This document shows, piece by piece, positions 20,886 through 32,216 of a stretch of 64,000 nt of DNA. The position numbers and the translations under genes are program-made. The DNA is from Carposina sasakii (taxonomy: Eukaryota > Arthropoda > Insecta > Lepidoptera > Carposinidae), in the NCBI GenBank assembly GCA_014607495.2, contig CP053156.1, positions 13,950,001 through 14,014,000 of the forward strand, in the 5' to 3' direction. The notes under the pieces were generated by a model that was not told where the DNA came from, did no database searches, and worked only from the letters and a program-made list of their open reading frames with translations. Positions within the stretch are counted from its first letter, which is position 1. The number at the start of each line of letters is the position of its first letter.

Positions 20886-23056
20886 TATATGTAGGTACAT
20901 AAACGTACAAAAATAATTTTGTAACAGTAGGTTTAATATAGCCAGCTTTTACTCAGCACAGATTTATATAACTTGTCATAAAAAAATCAACATATTTCTT
21001 AAGCCTATTAAAAAATAATAAAAAAAACAATTTAATCACATGCATTACAATCTGAGATTACAATAACCGAAAGGAAGTGGCCATTATGAATCGCGATGAT
21101 AATCATCATTGACATTAGTACGACGGCCACGTTTCATGATTGTCACGTACCTCCAAGGCCGCTTCCTCGAAGCGACCACCTTCAGGGTATTCCTGGTGGT
21201 CCAGCATAGGCAGCAGCAATTTTTATTGACGCAAAAAGTGACAATGAGCACTCAACATAAGATTCGGAGAAACATTTTATGTGAACTGTTTGAATGCTTG
21301 ATGTGAAATGTTTTGAGTATTTGTGATCTTATTACGTGTATTTCATATTAAAACACTTGCAGTTTTTTAAGTGACTAGGATTATCATATTTGCTTATTAC
21401 CTATACTTTTTCTTGTGTACTGCATACAATCGACCATTTAAATCCAACTTTTGCCATAAATTGGTTTGGTAGCTATTAGAGCAATTAATTAATTTTGCCG
21501 TTCGTCCCACTGGTGGGACGAAGCCTGGTCGGACGAACAGGAATAATCCAATGTTTCAACCGTGAACCTCAAATCGATTTGATCGATATAAAATTTATCT
21601 AAGACCCCCGATTACTTTACAAACCTGAAAAAAAAAAACGTCAATGATCCATCTCATAAATCATTCACAGCTAACTCACAGGTATCGCTTGACTCTATCA
21701 TCCAAAGTCGGTAATTACCTGTAATCATTACAAAAAATCAACACAGTGCAATAACGAACAGACAGACAGACAAGCCCCCCGGGCGTGGTAAGGTATAATT
21801 TATGAAAACCACAGTGTGCGATGGGCACCCATTAAATTCAAAGTTTTGTGATTATACCGACGTTATTATCCAAGTAAATTGCCTTGTCGGTCTGTGTATA
21901 CTCCAAATCTGTATTTATGTGCTCCATAATATAGGCGTTATATGATTTTGATACAGTAGAGAATTGACCATTGCACGCTTTGAAAAAAGGGGCTAAATAA
22001 TGTGATGCGATTTTTTCAAATAAACTGCTAAATGCACTTTTTAGTATATGTCTGTATGTACCTATATGTACCTGACATCAAACACAGGACCTTCAAACCA
22101 GATATAAAATAAAAATACAATTAAAATTTTAGTAATAGGGCGTAAAGAAGTAAATAAAAACTTTATGCAACTGACATTATATTGGTCAACAGCTGTAACA
22201 TCACCACGGGGTGTTAAGGATCTGATTACCGCTTCAAAAGGTCCGCAACTACATACGTATTAGGTCCTGTTTGACAAGTCATAGTATGAAGTAACATGTG
22301 GTTTACAGAAGGTAGAAAATTATGTACAACACTGTTTTTCATGGGATGAGGTAATGATAGTTTTACAACTATAATTGCGGGCTTGGATCCTTCATTAGTT
22401 AGAACCTAAATATGTGCTAGTTTTAGAGCACAGGCGACGACTAATATATTCTAGAAGATGTTTGTGCTACTTTGGTATATATAGGTATGGTTAAGTAAAA
22501 TAACCTAATAGAATTTCAGCTTTCGGCACTTACAATTTAAAGAGATAAATACGATTTACTATCTTAAAGTTTAGAACAGTTTCAAACGTATCAACTATCA
22601 CTATCACAATTCTAGCTACTGGACTTTCGTGAATTGTCTATGTTGGACTGTGAACTGTACAAACTAAATTACTCGTTCAATTACACTATAGCCAAGTTAG
22701 ACTTGTTAGGTTTAATTAATTTATCGTTGTCGGCCATTTTGCGAAATCATTTTCAATTGAAAAAAATTTCCGCTTTACTCCATTTGAATTTATGGTATCC
22801 ATTATAAAGTGTTGTAATTATTTACTATATTATTATAATGAATAAACTATTTCGCATTATATTAAGCTTGTATTGTATATAGGATGACTTAGGTAACTGT
22901 TAGGTAGGTAGTATTAGGTAGGTATATATCTTTTACAATAATCAAGTTTCAGACAGTACAAGACCCCGAAGCATACGCAAAGTGAAGTTCTTATAACAAC
23001 GTAATAAAGATCTCTCAGGCTACTGTAAGCTAAATCACTGATAATTTACACCCACT
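20886..23056. other. no recognised gene; short GC hairpin at 21500-21538
   Basis: TTCGTCCCA (21501-21509) pairs with TGGGACGAA (21514-21522), and GGACGAAC at 21531-21538 could compete for the same arm. A possible 42-bp exon on the minus strand (21151-21192) is discussed among the findings. The rest is AT-rich and blank. Confidence 0.4.
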
Positions 23057-23312
23057 ATGAAAAACATAGCTGCGAGGTGTCGGCAGAGTAGAGTTTGTAC
23101 CACCCCTGCCTGCCCGTGGGTATCGCACGAAGCGATTAAGGGTTTCCGGGAGGTGGGCAGCAGCGCCTTCCGTGTTGACAACATAGTCCGACTGCTGTCA
23201 CCAACCCGCCTGCCCAGCGTGGTGACTATGGGCAAAACCCCCCTGTGCCAGTAGCCTTATGGCGTGCCCTGGGGGAGGCCTACCTCCAGCAGTAGACTGC
23301 AATAGGCTGGAA
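23057..23312 (+). repeat. RTE-tailed fragment
   Basis: GTCGGCAGAGTAGAGTTTGT through GGGGGAGGCCTACCTCCAGC to GCAATAGGCTGG. Same family as 1063-1327 and 39138-39397. Confidence 0.7.
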
Positions 23313-23377
23313 AAGATGCAAAACGCGCGGTCATAGGATCTCTCCATTTCCGAAACACAGCCGTATGTATAGGTATA

Positions 23378-23630
23378 TAGGGTGTAACAGAAAGGGTATG
23401 AAAAGCTATATAAATAGCCCACTATAGAGAACCTATTTCCAAAATTTGAGACTCGTAATCACATTTTCATTTTTCAAGATTGTATGAACATTCCTGAGAT
23501 ATTTAAAAATTTTCCATACTATCGGGAAAAATAAACATGTGATTTCGGGTCTCAAATTTTGTGGATAGGTTCTCGACAGTGGGCTATTTACATAGCTTTT
23601 CCCTTAACATACCCTTTTTGTTACATCCTG
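23378..23630. mobile_element. palindromic CAGGGTG mini-element, family C, copy 2
   Basis: Ends TAGGGTG (first base mutated) and CATCCTG inside TA. The internal inverted repeat matches 14830-15088, with small deletions near the left end. Confidence 0.78.
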
Positions 23631-23879
23631 TATATGAGATACCCACAGTACGAGTATAACTATAATTAAAATTATAACAATACACAGTATGTATCCATTA
23701 TTTTAACCTTTATTTTAATATAACAGAACCCTCATCAATAATTTGAGGTGAGCTCGTCATTATGTCGTTATTTGTCGGGTTAATGGTTAATCAAAACCCA
23801 CCAATCACGGCGTCGGACGCCGGCCTTACTGTTTAGTAAAGTCCCGTGCACATTGATTTATAAAATATATATAAAAAAA

Positions 23880-24000
23880 GAGATGGTAAAATTCATCATC
23901 CGAGTAATTGACCCGGTAACTCAGTGGTAAGTGCACTGGCACGGAATGCAGAGGTCGTGGGTTCGATTCCCACCCGGGTGAGGATTTTTTTCCGTTTCTT
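23880..24000 (+). repeat. tRNA-derived repeat (family T), not a functional tRNA
   Basis: GACCCGGTAACTCAGTGGTA and GTGGGTTCGATTCCCACCCG give A-box and T-arm/B-box (about 23910-23982) with a good T stem and an approximate acceptor stem. The anticodon stem does not pair. A second copy on the minus strand at 54264-54346 shares the flanks (GAGATGGTAAAATTC, TCCGAGTAATTGAC, TTCTTTATTAATA), so this is a dispersed repeat rather than a tRNA gene. Confidence 0.65.
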
Positions 24001-24005
24001 TATTA

Positions 24006-24293
24006 ATACATACATACCTACATACATATAATCACGCCTTCATCCCTTACGGGGTAGGCAGAGCACCAAGGGCTGATAGAACCACATGGTGCCACTTCTG
24101 ACCAATTTTGAGGGTATAGTTGAGATGTACAAGACGTTCGGTTAGTAGTGACAGGTGATCAGCCCATCGCCTACAAAACACCAATCAATACCCTCTTGTC
24201 CCTCTACTGACTTGTACAGTATGCCCGGGAAGAGAAGCAGCTGTAGTATTATACTTTTTTTTTCACTCCCAGAGCAGCATAGAAGATTTTGTA
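24006..24293 (+). repeat. interspersed repeat, family F, copy 1
   Basis: Contains ATAATCACGCCTTCATCCCT, ACGGGGTAGGCAGAGC, CCTCTACTGACTTGTACAG and CACTCCCAGAGCAGCATAG. It matches 27117-27392 (inverted) and part of 55936-56070. No coding capacity. Class not identified. Confidence 0.75.
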
Positions 24294-24329
24294 AAATATT
24301 AATTAATTACAAAAAAAAATTAGTAGCGT

Positions 24330-24475
24330 CGATGGTTAAGGCGTGGGTTCGATTCCAGTCACGAGCCTGTCTACCACTGAATTTATTTCATGCACGCATA
24401 TTACTCATAATATACCTACTAAAATTGACACTTTAGATATTCCCGAGGAGGGTTAGCGTCTGGCAGGCAGGCGTA
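24330..24475 (+). repeat. SINE family A fragment
   Basis: GATGGTTAAGGCGTGGGTTC then GAGCCTGTCTACCACTGAAT, and CCCGAGGAGGGTTAGCGTCT at the 3' part. The tRNA-like head is truncated but keeps the B-box GGTTCGATTCC. Confidence 0.62.
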
Positions 24476-24989
24476 AAATAAATTCTTTGGTTGGCAATGT
24501 GAGTTACGGAGGAAACCATATAGCCCCTACCCCATAACTAATGGCAGAAAGATTATGAATAATATAAGACATACTATATGATTATCTGTAAAACGGAATC
24601 GGAATTGAGCAATTGCCTAAGTTCTCTTTGTTAATAATGTATACATTTTGAAAATAATAAATATACGTGATTGATAAGCAAATTATTACAGTCATTTTTG
24701 GCTTGACAATCTGCACCCTAAATTTCCTTTAAACTTCTCTCATCTTCCTTCTTCATAAAATTGTATATCGTCCGAATATAAAATTTAATTAAAAACTTCT
24801 AGCAGAAATAAAAAAAAAACTAGTTTACACAAAATCGCTCGGCATTATGTACGCGTCCTAACCACCTGTCACGTTCTCTGTAAAATTGTCGGCGTGTCGA
24901 TGAGTGATGGGTGAACGAAGGTAATGAGTGTGCACCCTGCCTTATTTGTTGCATTCATGGAGTAAGGACACAGAGGAGGTGGCCCAACA

Positions 24990-25136
24990 ACACTTACATA
25001 CCTATACACGGCTGTGGTCCCAAAATGGTTCAGCCATAACTGCAGAATGACAAGGAGATCCTGCATCGCGATTACCATGTCGGGGCCAGGTACAAGTAAC
25101 CAGTGTCAAGTTGCTAGCTCATCGCCTGAGAGAACA
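24990..25136 (-). repeat. interspersed repeat, family S
   Basis: ACTTACATACCTATACACGG, TCCCAAAATGG, AACTGCAGAATGACAAGG and CTCATCGCCTGAGAGAA are the reverse of landmarks at 27859-28022 and 57134-57271. Partial copies lie at 11200, 23335 and 60750. The class is unknown; one end runs into a (TATG)n-like simple repeat. Confidence 0.68.
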
Positions 25137-25342
25137 CCCCTTAATTCTCAACCTCTCAACTCGTCGAATGTTAATAACATTAACATACATAAGTTAGGCA
25201 GAAGCGTGCAAATAACATATTCAATTCTCACTGGTTAGGTTAGGTTGGGTTAGAACTAACATAAGAACCCCAGTTGCCGCAAAAGTTAGGTTAGTTTAGT
25301 CTAAATATTGAATTGTATCAGGCGTCACTATTCGGAAGTTCA

Positions 25343-25572
25343 AATCTCTATTGAGGGATCGCCCGCCACCGGGCCCTATACCCTCCATATGTCGATTAAA
25401 ATTTTAATTGGTTTTCGGATTAGCAACTATGTATTTATGGTTGCATGCTAGGTGCTTGGATCTGGCTTCTCGTTGCGACTGTAGTGTCTTGTGTTCGTGA
25501 TCATGAGTAGGCAGATCCGAGGGTCAGCGGAGGGTATAGGGCCCGGTGGCAGGCGATCCCTCAATAGAGATT
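25343..25572. mobile_element. foldback element with 44-bp inverted ends
   Basis: 25343-25386 and 25529-25572 are reverse complements at 43 of 44 positions, including CTCTATTGAGGGATCGCC. The ~140-bp middle has no reading frame. The window's first 45 bases are a related end. An identical 12-mer TTAGTTTAGTCT lies at 25291-25302 and 25571-25582 but does not abut both termini, so the target duplication is unresolved. Confidence 0.8.
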
Positions 25573-25582
25573 AGTTTAGTCT

Positions 25583-26588
25583 GTCATTGGTTTATACGGC
25601 GCTGCGTCAGCATCTCCTCATGACACTTCCTACATTGTTGAATTGGCTCCAAATCACCGTAGCAGCGGTAATCAGGTAAAAATTGGGCATTGTGCGGTGT
25701 GGTTGGAAACTCGGTGTAAAGATAAGTGGCGGCCTGTCTTGTAAAGACGCCGAATGAAATTGAAAATTGCAAATACGCCGTCCATTTTGTTAGAGAGCTG
25801 TAATTTTTAGAATTAGGTTTGTCAAGTTCCTGTATGATATATCGATGTGCTGAGCATGTCTCTAAGAATATTTAAACTCGAGATTTATTTTTAGTTTTTA
25901 GCATATAATTAAAAAATCGTCACATCGCATTACATTTTGATAACCAAAAGTTCTGTAGCGTAAATTCATCCAGAAAAAGTACTCTAAAAAATATGAGTAG
26001 TTCAATAAAATAGATATTTTCCATTTCAGGTGGGGCGTCAAATTCGTAAATATCTAAAGATACCAAGAAGTTACATTGACACACAAAAACCATCAGACAT
26101 GATGTAGTGTTTACACTAGGCGAGTACTCGAGCGAGTCACTCGACCGCCGCGGTAGCGATGCTCCGTTGTTTTGACAGGCTGCTGGCTGCGCTGCGTAAA
26201 CAGTGTCGAGTGTACGAATATTGTTGTACGGCATTGTGAAATTTGAGAATAAGGATGTGACTTTATCGATAATAAATATAAAATTAATATTCCAGGCTGT
26301 AATTTAAAAGTTCAAATAAAAACTTTTCTAATAAACTAGTTATTTAGCATTCAAAATAAGAATCTATCATGACATATATGTGGCTAATGACAAACACAGT
26401 ACATTTTAAAATAAGAAAAGAGGTGTCGCCGGTCCGAGTTTATTTTGGTCCGAGTCGCTCGACACATTCATAAATAGAACACACGGCTTAGTGATCCCAC
26501 AGTCACGATCAGTAAATATTGGACAGATGTTATCAGATATGATGATAACAACTGGTAGGTAAGCACCTACATAAATATCAACAAAGCT
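25583..26588. other. no recognised gene
   Basis: A CpG-containing patch at 26104-26215 begins TGTTTACACTAGGCGAGTAC and ends GCGTAAACAGTGTCGAGTG, suggesting a short inverted-ended element, but the match is weak. Otherwise blank. Confidence 0.4.
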
Positions 26589-26601
26589 ATAATCGATACA
26601 T

Positions 26602-26792
26602 CATCATCATCATCATCAGCCTATTGCAGTCCACTGCTGGACGTAGGCCTCCCCCAGGGCACGTCACAAGACTGCCATGGGAGGTATTCGCCCATAGTCA
26701 CCACGCTGGGTAGGCGGGTTGGTGACCGCAGTTTGTATTTCGGACTATTATACTAAACCCTTAATCGCCTCGTACGATACCCACGGGCAGAC
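26602..26792 (-). mobile_element. RTE-tailed insertion with 13-bp target-site duplication
   Basis: The direct repeat ATAATCGATACAT lies at 26589-26601 and 26793-26805. Between them is a minus-oriented copy: (CAT)n, then CAGCCTATTGCAGTCCACTG, ending 5'-truncated at CCACGGGCAGAC. A perfect duplication, simple-repeat 3' tail and 5' truncation are the marks of target-primed reverse transcription. Confidence 0.88.
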
Positions 26793-27116
26793 ATAATCGA
26801 TACATATCACATTATTAAATAATCGATAGAGTACGCACACCGCATCCATCTCTAGCAACCCAAACACTTGACATGCACTCCATGATCGATGGAGTCCCGC
26901 ATCAGGTAATCGTGTTTACGTAGCCAACACTTGAACGTTTTTATTAAATCCCCGGGTGGTCAGCTACTGTCTATGTGTAATGATGTAATGTGAACGCACA
27001 ATATTTTATGCCCCTTACAGTTGCGTTGGGCAAATTAAAATTACTTTGTTTGCTATTTAAATGAACTTTATTTACATCAATATATTAAATACCGATTTAA
27101 GACCTTATTTTGTGCA

Positions 27117-27392
27117 AAAGAAGTTCCTTCTATGCTGCTCTGGGAGTGAAAAAAAAAAAGTATAATACTACAGCTGCTTCTCTTCCCGGGTATACCGTAC
27201 AAGTCAGTAGAGGGACAAGAGGATTTTGGTGTTTTGTAGGCGATGGGCTGACCACCTGTCACTACTAACCGAACTTGTAGATCTCAACTATGCCGTCAAA
27301 ACTAGTCAGAAGTGGCACCGTGTGGTTCTATCGGCCCTTGGTGCTCTGCCTTACTCGTAAGGGATAAAGGCGTGATTATATGTATATGTATG
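27117..27392 (-). repeat. interspersed repeat, family F, copy 2
   Basis: Near-complete inverted copy of 24006-24293: CTATGCTGCTCTGGGAGTG, GTCAGTAGAGGGACAAGAGG and GGGATAAAGGCGTGATTATA. The two copies face each other about 3 kb apart. Confidence 0.75.
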
Positions 27393-27858
27393 TTGATTAA
27401 GTTAAAAGATCTAAGACTAAGTATAGCATCCCACAAAAACTTATATTATTTAACTGTGGAATCCATAAATAAACATTAACTAATCCTATATCTTAGCATC
27501 AATCAGGCACAAATTTGGTTGTTATAAGAAAAACTTTATACAAACATTCTTTTACGACTGTATTTTCATGACTTTTTAGCCTGAGCTGTCAAAATTAAGC
27601 CCACTTAAACACAATTTACAGCACAGTTCATGAGCATCTTTTTAAGTTGATTGCGTGTTGGCGCCTGCAACTCATTAACGGCATAAGGCTCATAAATTTG
27701 TATTATTTACGGCGAAAGTGTAAAACCGCTTAATTGCCGCTGAAGAACATCCCAAGCATCCGTTTCTCGTTAAATGTCGAGGATTAGGGCTTTTTAAGAA
27801 CTGTTAAAAAACAATCACGATATTTTTATGTTTGATCGGAGTTTTCGAGTTTGATTGA
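27393..27858. other. no recognised feature
   Basis: Unique-looking DNA, somewhat less AT-rich at 27650-27770. No coding frame. Confidence 0.4.
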
Positions 27859-28022
27859 CATTCTCTCAGGCGATGAGCCAGCAACTTGTTACCGGTCATT
27901 TAAATCAGTACTAGCTATGTTAAACGTGGCTGACTGTGGCATCTCCTTTATGATCCTGCAGTTTTGTCTACCCCATTTTGGAAACAAAGCAGTGTATTTA
28001 TGTATGTATGTATGTACCTATG
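27859..28022 (+). repeat. interspersed repeat, family S
   Basis: CATTCTCTCAGGCGATGAGC, ATGATCCTGCAGTTTTGTC, CATTTTGGAAACAAAGCAG, then (TATG)n. Same family as 24990-25136 and 57134-57271. Confidence 0.68.
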
Positions 28023-29668
28023 TTAGCCGGATTTGTCTTTTACATATTTTTTTTAATAAAAAAAAAGTAGTGACATGTATTTATAAATTAGTTTGAGAAC
28101 AAAATCTGAGAGCAAAGGTGACCTAATTTTTAATACTGAATAAAAACTGTAAATAAGAATGATGCTTTAAGGTCATAAAGTTCCAACATTTATTGTTATA
28201 AGTTACATCACTTCATCTAAGATTACAGAGGATTAAACTATATTGAATTTGCATTTGAGCCCTAGATTTTATTTGGATTGAAACCTAAAAATTAAAATAT
28301 TTACTAGAACTATCCTTTGCCATATTTTTCTACGGTTCTAGTTCAATCTGATATTATTCATCATCTTCTTAAAATTATTTCGAAATATTGCCAAAAAGGC
28401 TAAAGCCTTAACACTACCTCAAAATTCTCTCTAAAAGAGTTTGTATTAGAATTTGTCCATTGCTCCGCTGACTTAAACTGAAATCTCTATTTTTTCTTTT
28501 GTAAAGTTAAGTCTTAAGAGCAAAAAATGTTAATCCTTATCTTAATGCCTTACACTCCTCACTTAAGCCATGTATCTTCAGCTGAGATCAATTTAGAAAT
28601 CTCAAGTTTGGATAACATCGACTCAATATAGACTTAACGACAAACCTAGTGTCACCCACAAATTTAAGACGTACTACAAAAAGATAAGGCTTAAATGTGA
28701 ATAAATAAAAGTATTGCTGATTTAAAGGTTCATACTTATTTGGGCTATGATGGTGACGTAGCCAGTAACGTCACCAAAAAATTTACGCTAACTTACTGAA
28801 ATTGCAAAGCTAATCTTAAATAGATATTTCATTGCCTTCATCTATGAAAGAACAATATCATTTATGAAGTTTTAACTTTAAAGCACATTGTTTTGCTTTA
28901 TAATGCTTTTGCCTAAATAGCTTTGCAAGATGCTTAAGTGACTCTGCAAAATATGTGGAAAATAACATTGCTTAAAAATGTATGGGTATAAGACTATATA
29001 GGTACTTACAATTTTTTATATACATACCATATGTATATAAAAAAATTGAACATAAAACTTATAACAACTATATCTACAAAATATTGCACACATTCATTAT
29101 AGACTTATCATTTTAACCGTTTACTATACTATATGCAAACGCTCCTGGCACGCGCTGTCATATAACGTTCTATGACTGCGTGTGCCAGGAGGGTTGGCGT
29201 ATACGAGTAGTATAGTATCGCTTTTCTTAGACTAAGCAACGTATCACAACACTACAATGTGTGTGACAATAACCTCTATGTGTATTTCGTGTGGTAGCAC
29301 AACGCATCATGGTAGCATGACCAATAGCGTCACCATAGTTAGTTTATGTGATAGCACCTTAACACCGTTCTCACAAAACGACTTAATTACAAAAAGCGCT
29401 TTAAAAACCGCCGCCGCCACACTTGAGTACCGTTGTGTTATCTTCAAACTGTAACGTAATTCACCGCTTTATCGATATGTCGACACATGGGATGGAGCGG
29501 TACTTTGACGCTAATTTTCAAGTATTTTTTCTCCTTTTTTTCGTTATCTCGGTAGCAAAAAGGTTTCTGTCGTCAAATAAGGATATATAAATTAGGGGCA
29601 GTCAGAAAGACTTTTTTAAAATATTTATATCCTCAATATTAGAACTTCAGCATCAAGTTAACATTGGA
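28023..29668. other. no gene; hairpin at 29122-29217
   Basis: Blank apart from the hairpin listed separately and a small inverted pair GGTGACGT/ACGTCACC at 28752-28775. Confidence 0.45.
29122..29217. repeat. 96-nt imperfect hairpin
   Basis: Inner arms CTCCTGGCACGCGCTGTCAT and ATGACTGCGTGTGCCAGGAG pair at about 20 of 22 positions around a TAACGTTC loop, and outer ends TACTATA/TATAGTA also pair. The length suits either a tiny foldback element or a miRNA-like precursor. I do not recognise a known miRNA in either arm. Confidence 0.7.
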
Positions 29669-29886
29669 CTTGTGGACGCCCGCGAATTCGTCCGCGTAGA
29701 CTACGGAAAAACAAAATGTCGAAATTATCCGGGATAAAAAGTAGCCCATATGTTAATCCAGGGTGTCAGCTAACTACGTTCAAAATTTTATTAAAATCGC
29801 TCCAGCCGTTTTTACGTGAAAGAGTAACAAACATCTATCCATCCATCCATTCATACTTACAAACTTCACGTTTATAATATTAGTAC
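29669..29886 (-). mobile_element. Helitron-like (Lep1-type) element, family H1
   Basis: Begins with a mutated terminus CTTGTGGACGCCCGCG and contains AAATTATCCGGGATAAAAAG, ATCGCTCCAGCCGTTTTTAC, CATCTATCCATCC and TTTATAATATTAGTACG. It is full length relative to 31261-31513, in the opposite orientation. Confidence 0.75.
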
Positions 29887-31260
29887 GAGTATATACGCCT
29901 TTATTCCTTACATCGTCAAGGCTCATTTGTAAAAGTTTAACAATAAACCTGAGCTAAAACATCGTTAACTTTTCAAAACTAGCCTTATATCAAAAGCCTG
30001 AAAACATAAGAAGCAGTAAAGAAACTTGAAAGTGACACTGTTATAATAAAGTCCATGCACTTCATCACTTGTTAGCATGTCTGAACCCACCTTTACGTCT
30101 TACAATACCACAAAGTTAATCAATCTCGTGACAGCGTCGCTATAATCTACGCGGGCAAGCATACTAAAAAGGAAATTGTGTAGTTTCAGCATTTTCCGCT
30201 AGTAAAGATAAGTTTGTGGCACTCTACATCGTCCATCATAGTCTCAGATGATTGATATAGCTTTTTCACCCGCGACCAAGCTTTCTTCTAATGTACACGT
30301 GACATAACAACTACATCCTCTCTACAGGCAATATAAACCTTTATCAACACCACTGCTAAGCTCTTTTTTATCTGTATCCAGACCCGTTTTAAGCTGACTA
30401 GTCAGGCAAATGAATTTGAGTTTAAATATCGAGGTGTAAGGTTAAGTTTCGTGTTGGGAGATATTCGTTATTCTGTAAGGTTTACCAACTTTGCACACAA
30501 TGAAAAGCGATGACTTTGAGAACGTTTTTGTACCAGTGATGGATATGAGGCGGCTGGCAATTCCATATTGATTCTTTCAAGTGTTGATTGCTACTGGATA
30601 GTGGCTCAAAAGAATATAATAAGAATGGCAAATGTATTCGACGCGGTCTCTTTAGAAGAGTTTTTGAATGAGCGGAAACGAAAGTTGACAATGTTGAGGC
30701 TTCGGAGGATTTGTTTTGAATTTCAAATCGTGTATAATGAAATTCGTGTAAAAAGAGAGGCATCATACAGATTAAGGTAAGAAGGTAAGACAAGCTTGCA
30801 AAGAAAAGGTAAGTACAAACTTCCACGGTTAATCTTGAGAAATTTCAAAATTTTAAACAAAAGAATATTTTTTAAAGAAAGCTGAGAAATTTTTTACTTA
30901 ACACTCCTAGTATCTACAATCCCCTAGTTTTCACAACTCAATAGATGCATGTCGTTAATTCTAACAATTTGTACCATGCCATGAGTATTAAAATAGCTCC
31001 ACAATAAGACAGCCCATAATTAAGGACAATAATAGTGTCTGGTCGACAGATACACGCTGACGATACGATACCTTCGAGGCATAATTACACGTTAAAAAGG
31101 TAAATACATGTGGTAATACTATCATTACAGACAGATGAACAAACCACGGTACAGAGATAATTATACGCCGATTTCATACATGTTAATGTCACATCGAAAC
31201 TTTTAAAGAACAATCAGCCATATACCTACAATATTTAACTCACAATAATATTTAATTTAA
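29887..31260. other. no recognised gene
   Basis: Overlapping short open frames at 30482-30826 (minus) and 30568-30780 (plus) have no domain I recognise and are probably chance. Otherwise blank. Confidence 0.45.
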
Positions 31261-31513
31261 TCCTACTAATATTATTAACGCGAAAGTTTGTGAGTATGGA
31301 TGGATGGATGAATGGATGGATGGATGTTTGTTACTCTTTCACGTAAAAACGTCTGGAGCGATTCTAATCAAATTTGGTATTGAGTTAGCTGACCCCATGG
31401 ATTAATTAATACATAGGCTACTTTTAACCCTGAGAAAATATTTTTATCCCGGATAATTTCGACATTTTGTTTTTTCTGCAGTCCACGCGGACGAAGTCGC
31501 GGGCGTCCACTAG
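31261..31513 (+). mobile_element. Helitron-like (Lep1-type) element, family H1, complete
   Basis: Starts TCCTACTAATATTATTAACG, has a (GGAT)n run, ATCCCGGATAATTTCGAC, and ends CGCGGACGAAGTCGCGGGCG then TCCACTAG before T. GGACG and CGTCC near the end can form the 3' hairpin expected of Helitrons. The best-preserved member in the window. Confidence 0.8.
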
Positions 31514-32065
31514 TTTGATATATTTTTATCAATAGAAGTAGTTGAGGCCTATGAACTATCTTAACAATTTGCTTAACACCTAGATAATATAACAATACAT
31601 GATGTTATACCCTCTTTGACAGGTTATATAAAGACGTTCTAGTCTTTCTACACAGTGGACAGACGGAGTGGGTGGTCTCAGTAATTAGTGTGCTAGTTGA
31701 GAACTTGGTAACAGAATGAAATATGCATGCAAACTCGGATTTGCATTTGTTGTGGATGGCTTGGGTGTTGGTGGCACAGTGGACATTCCTGTCGAAGATT
31801 TATTTTAACTCACTTGGACTAACAAATAGAAAACTAATGAACAAATGAAAATAAAACTACATTCATGAGTCAGCAGATAAATTCAAAGTTATCAATAGAA
31901 CTTTGGATAAGGGACTCGTAACCATTCTAACAGATATTTAGACGACGACATTTTTCACTTTTTTTTATATACACTTGCGAAAACTTTCATAATTAGTGCT
32001 ATTGAGCTACAAAATGTAGCTTAGTTGTGTTTGTTAGCTGTTGGTCATTGGCCGAGACGTCATTA
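31514..32065. other. no recognised feature
   Basis: AT-rich; blank. Confidence 0.45.
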
Positions 32066-32071
32066 TCATCA

Positions 32072-32207
32072 TCATTTACAGCACTGGGAAGTCCACTGTT
32101 GGACATAGGCCTCCCCCAACAACCTCCACTCCGACCGGTCGGAAGCAGCCTGCATCCAACCGACGCCCGCGACCTTGGCCAGGTCGTCCGTCCACCTCGC
32201 TATGTCG
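32072..32207 (-). pseudogene. RTE-type LINE ORF2 carboxy-terminal remnant
   Basis: The minus strand encodes, without interruption, RWTDDLAKVAG (from 32197), then WMQAASDRSEWR and LGEAYVQQWTSQCCK to a TGA at 32072-32074. This is the well-known tail of RTE-family ORF2 in Lepidoptera, downstream of the reverse transcriptase domain, followed by (GAT)n. Only about 45 codons remain, so it is a 5'-truncated insertion. Its DNA differs from the more numerous RTE-tailed family in the window. Confidence 0.82.
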
Positions 32208-32216
32208 GTCAAGATG

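Noticed and set aside
23910..23982. Functional tRNA gene
   Set aside because: A and B boxes and T stem are present but the anticodon stem does not pair, and the flanks are shared with another copy at 54264-54346.
25232..25252. Telomeric (TTAGG)n repeat
   Set aside because: Only two perfect TTAGG units followed by TTGGG; far too short for telomere sequence and embedded in ordinary repeats.
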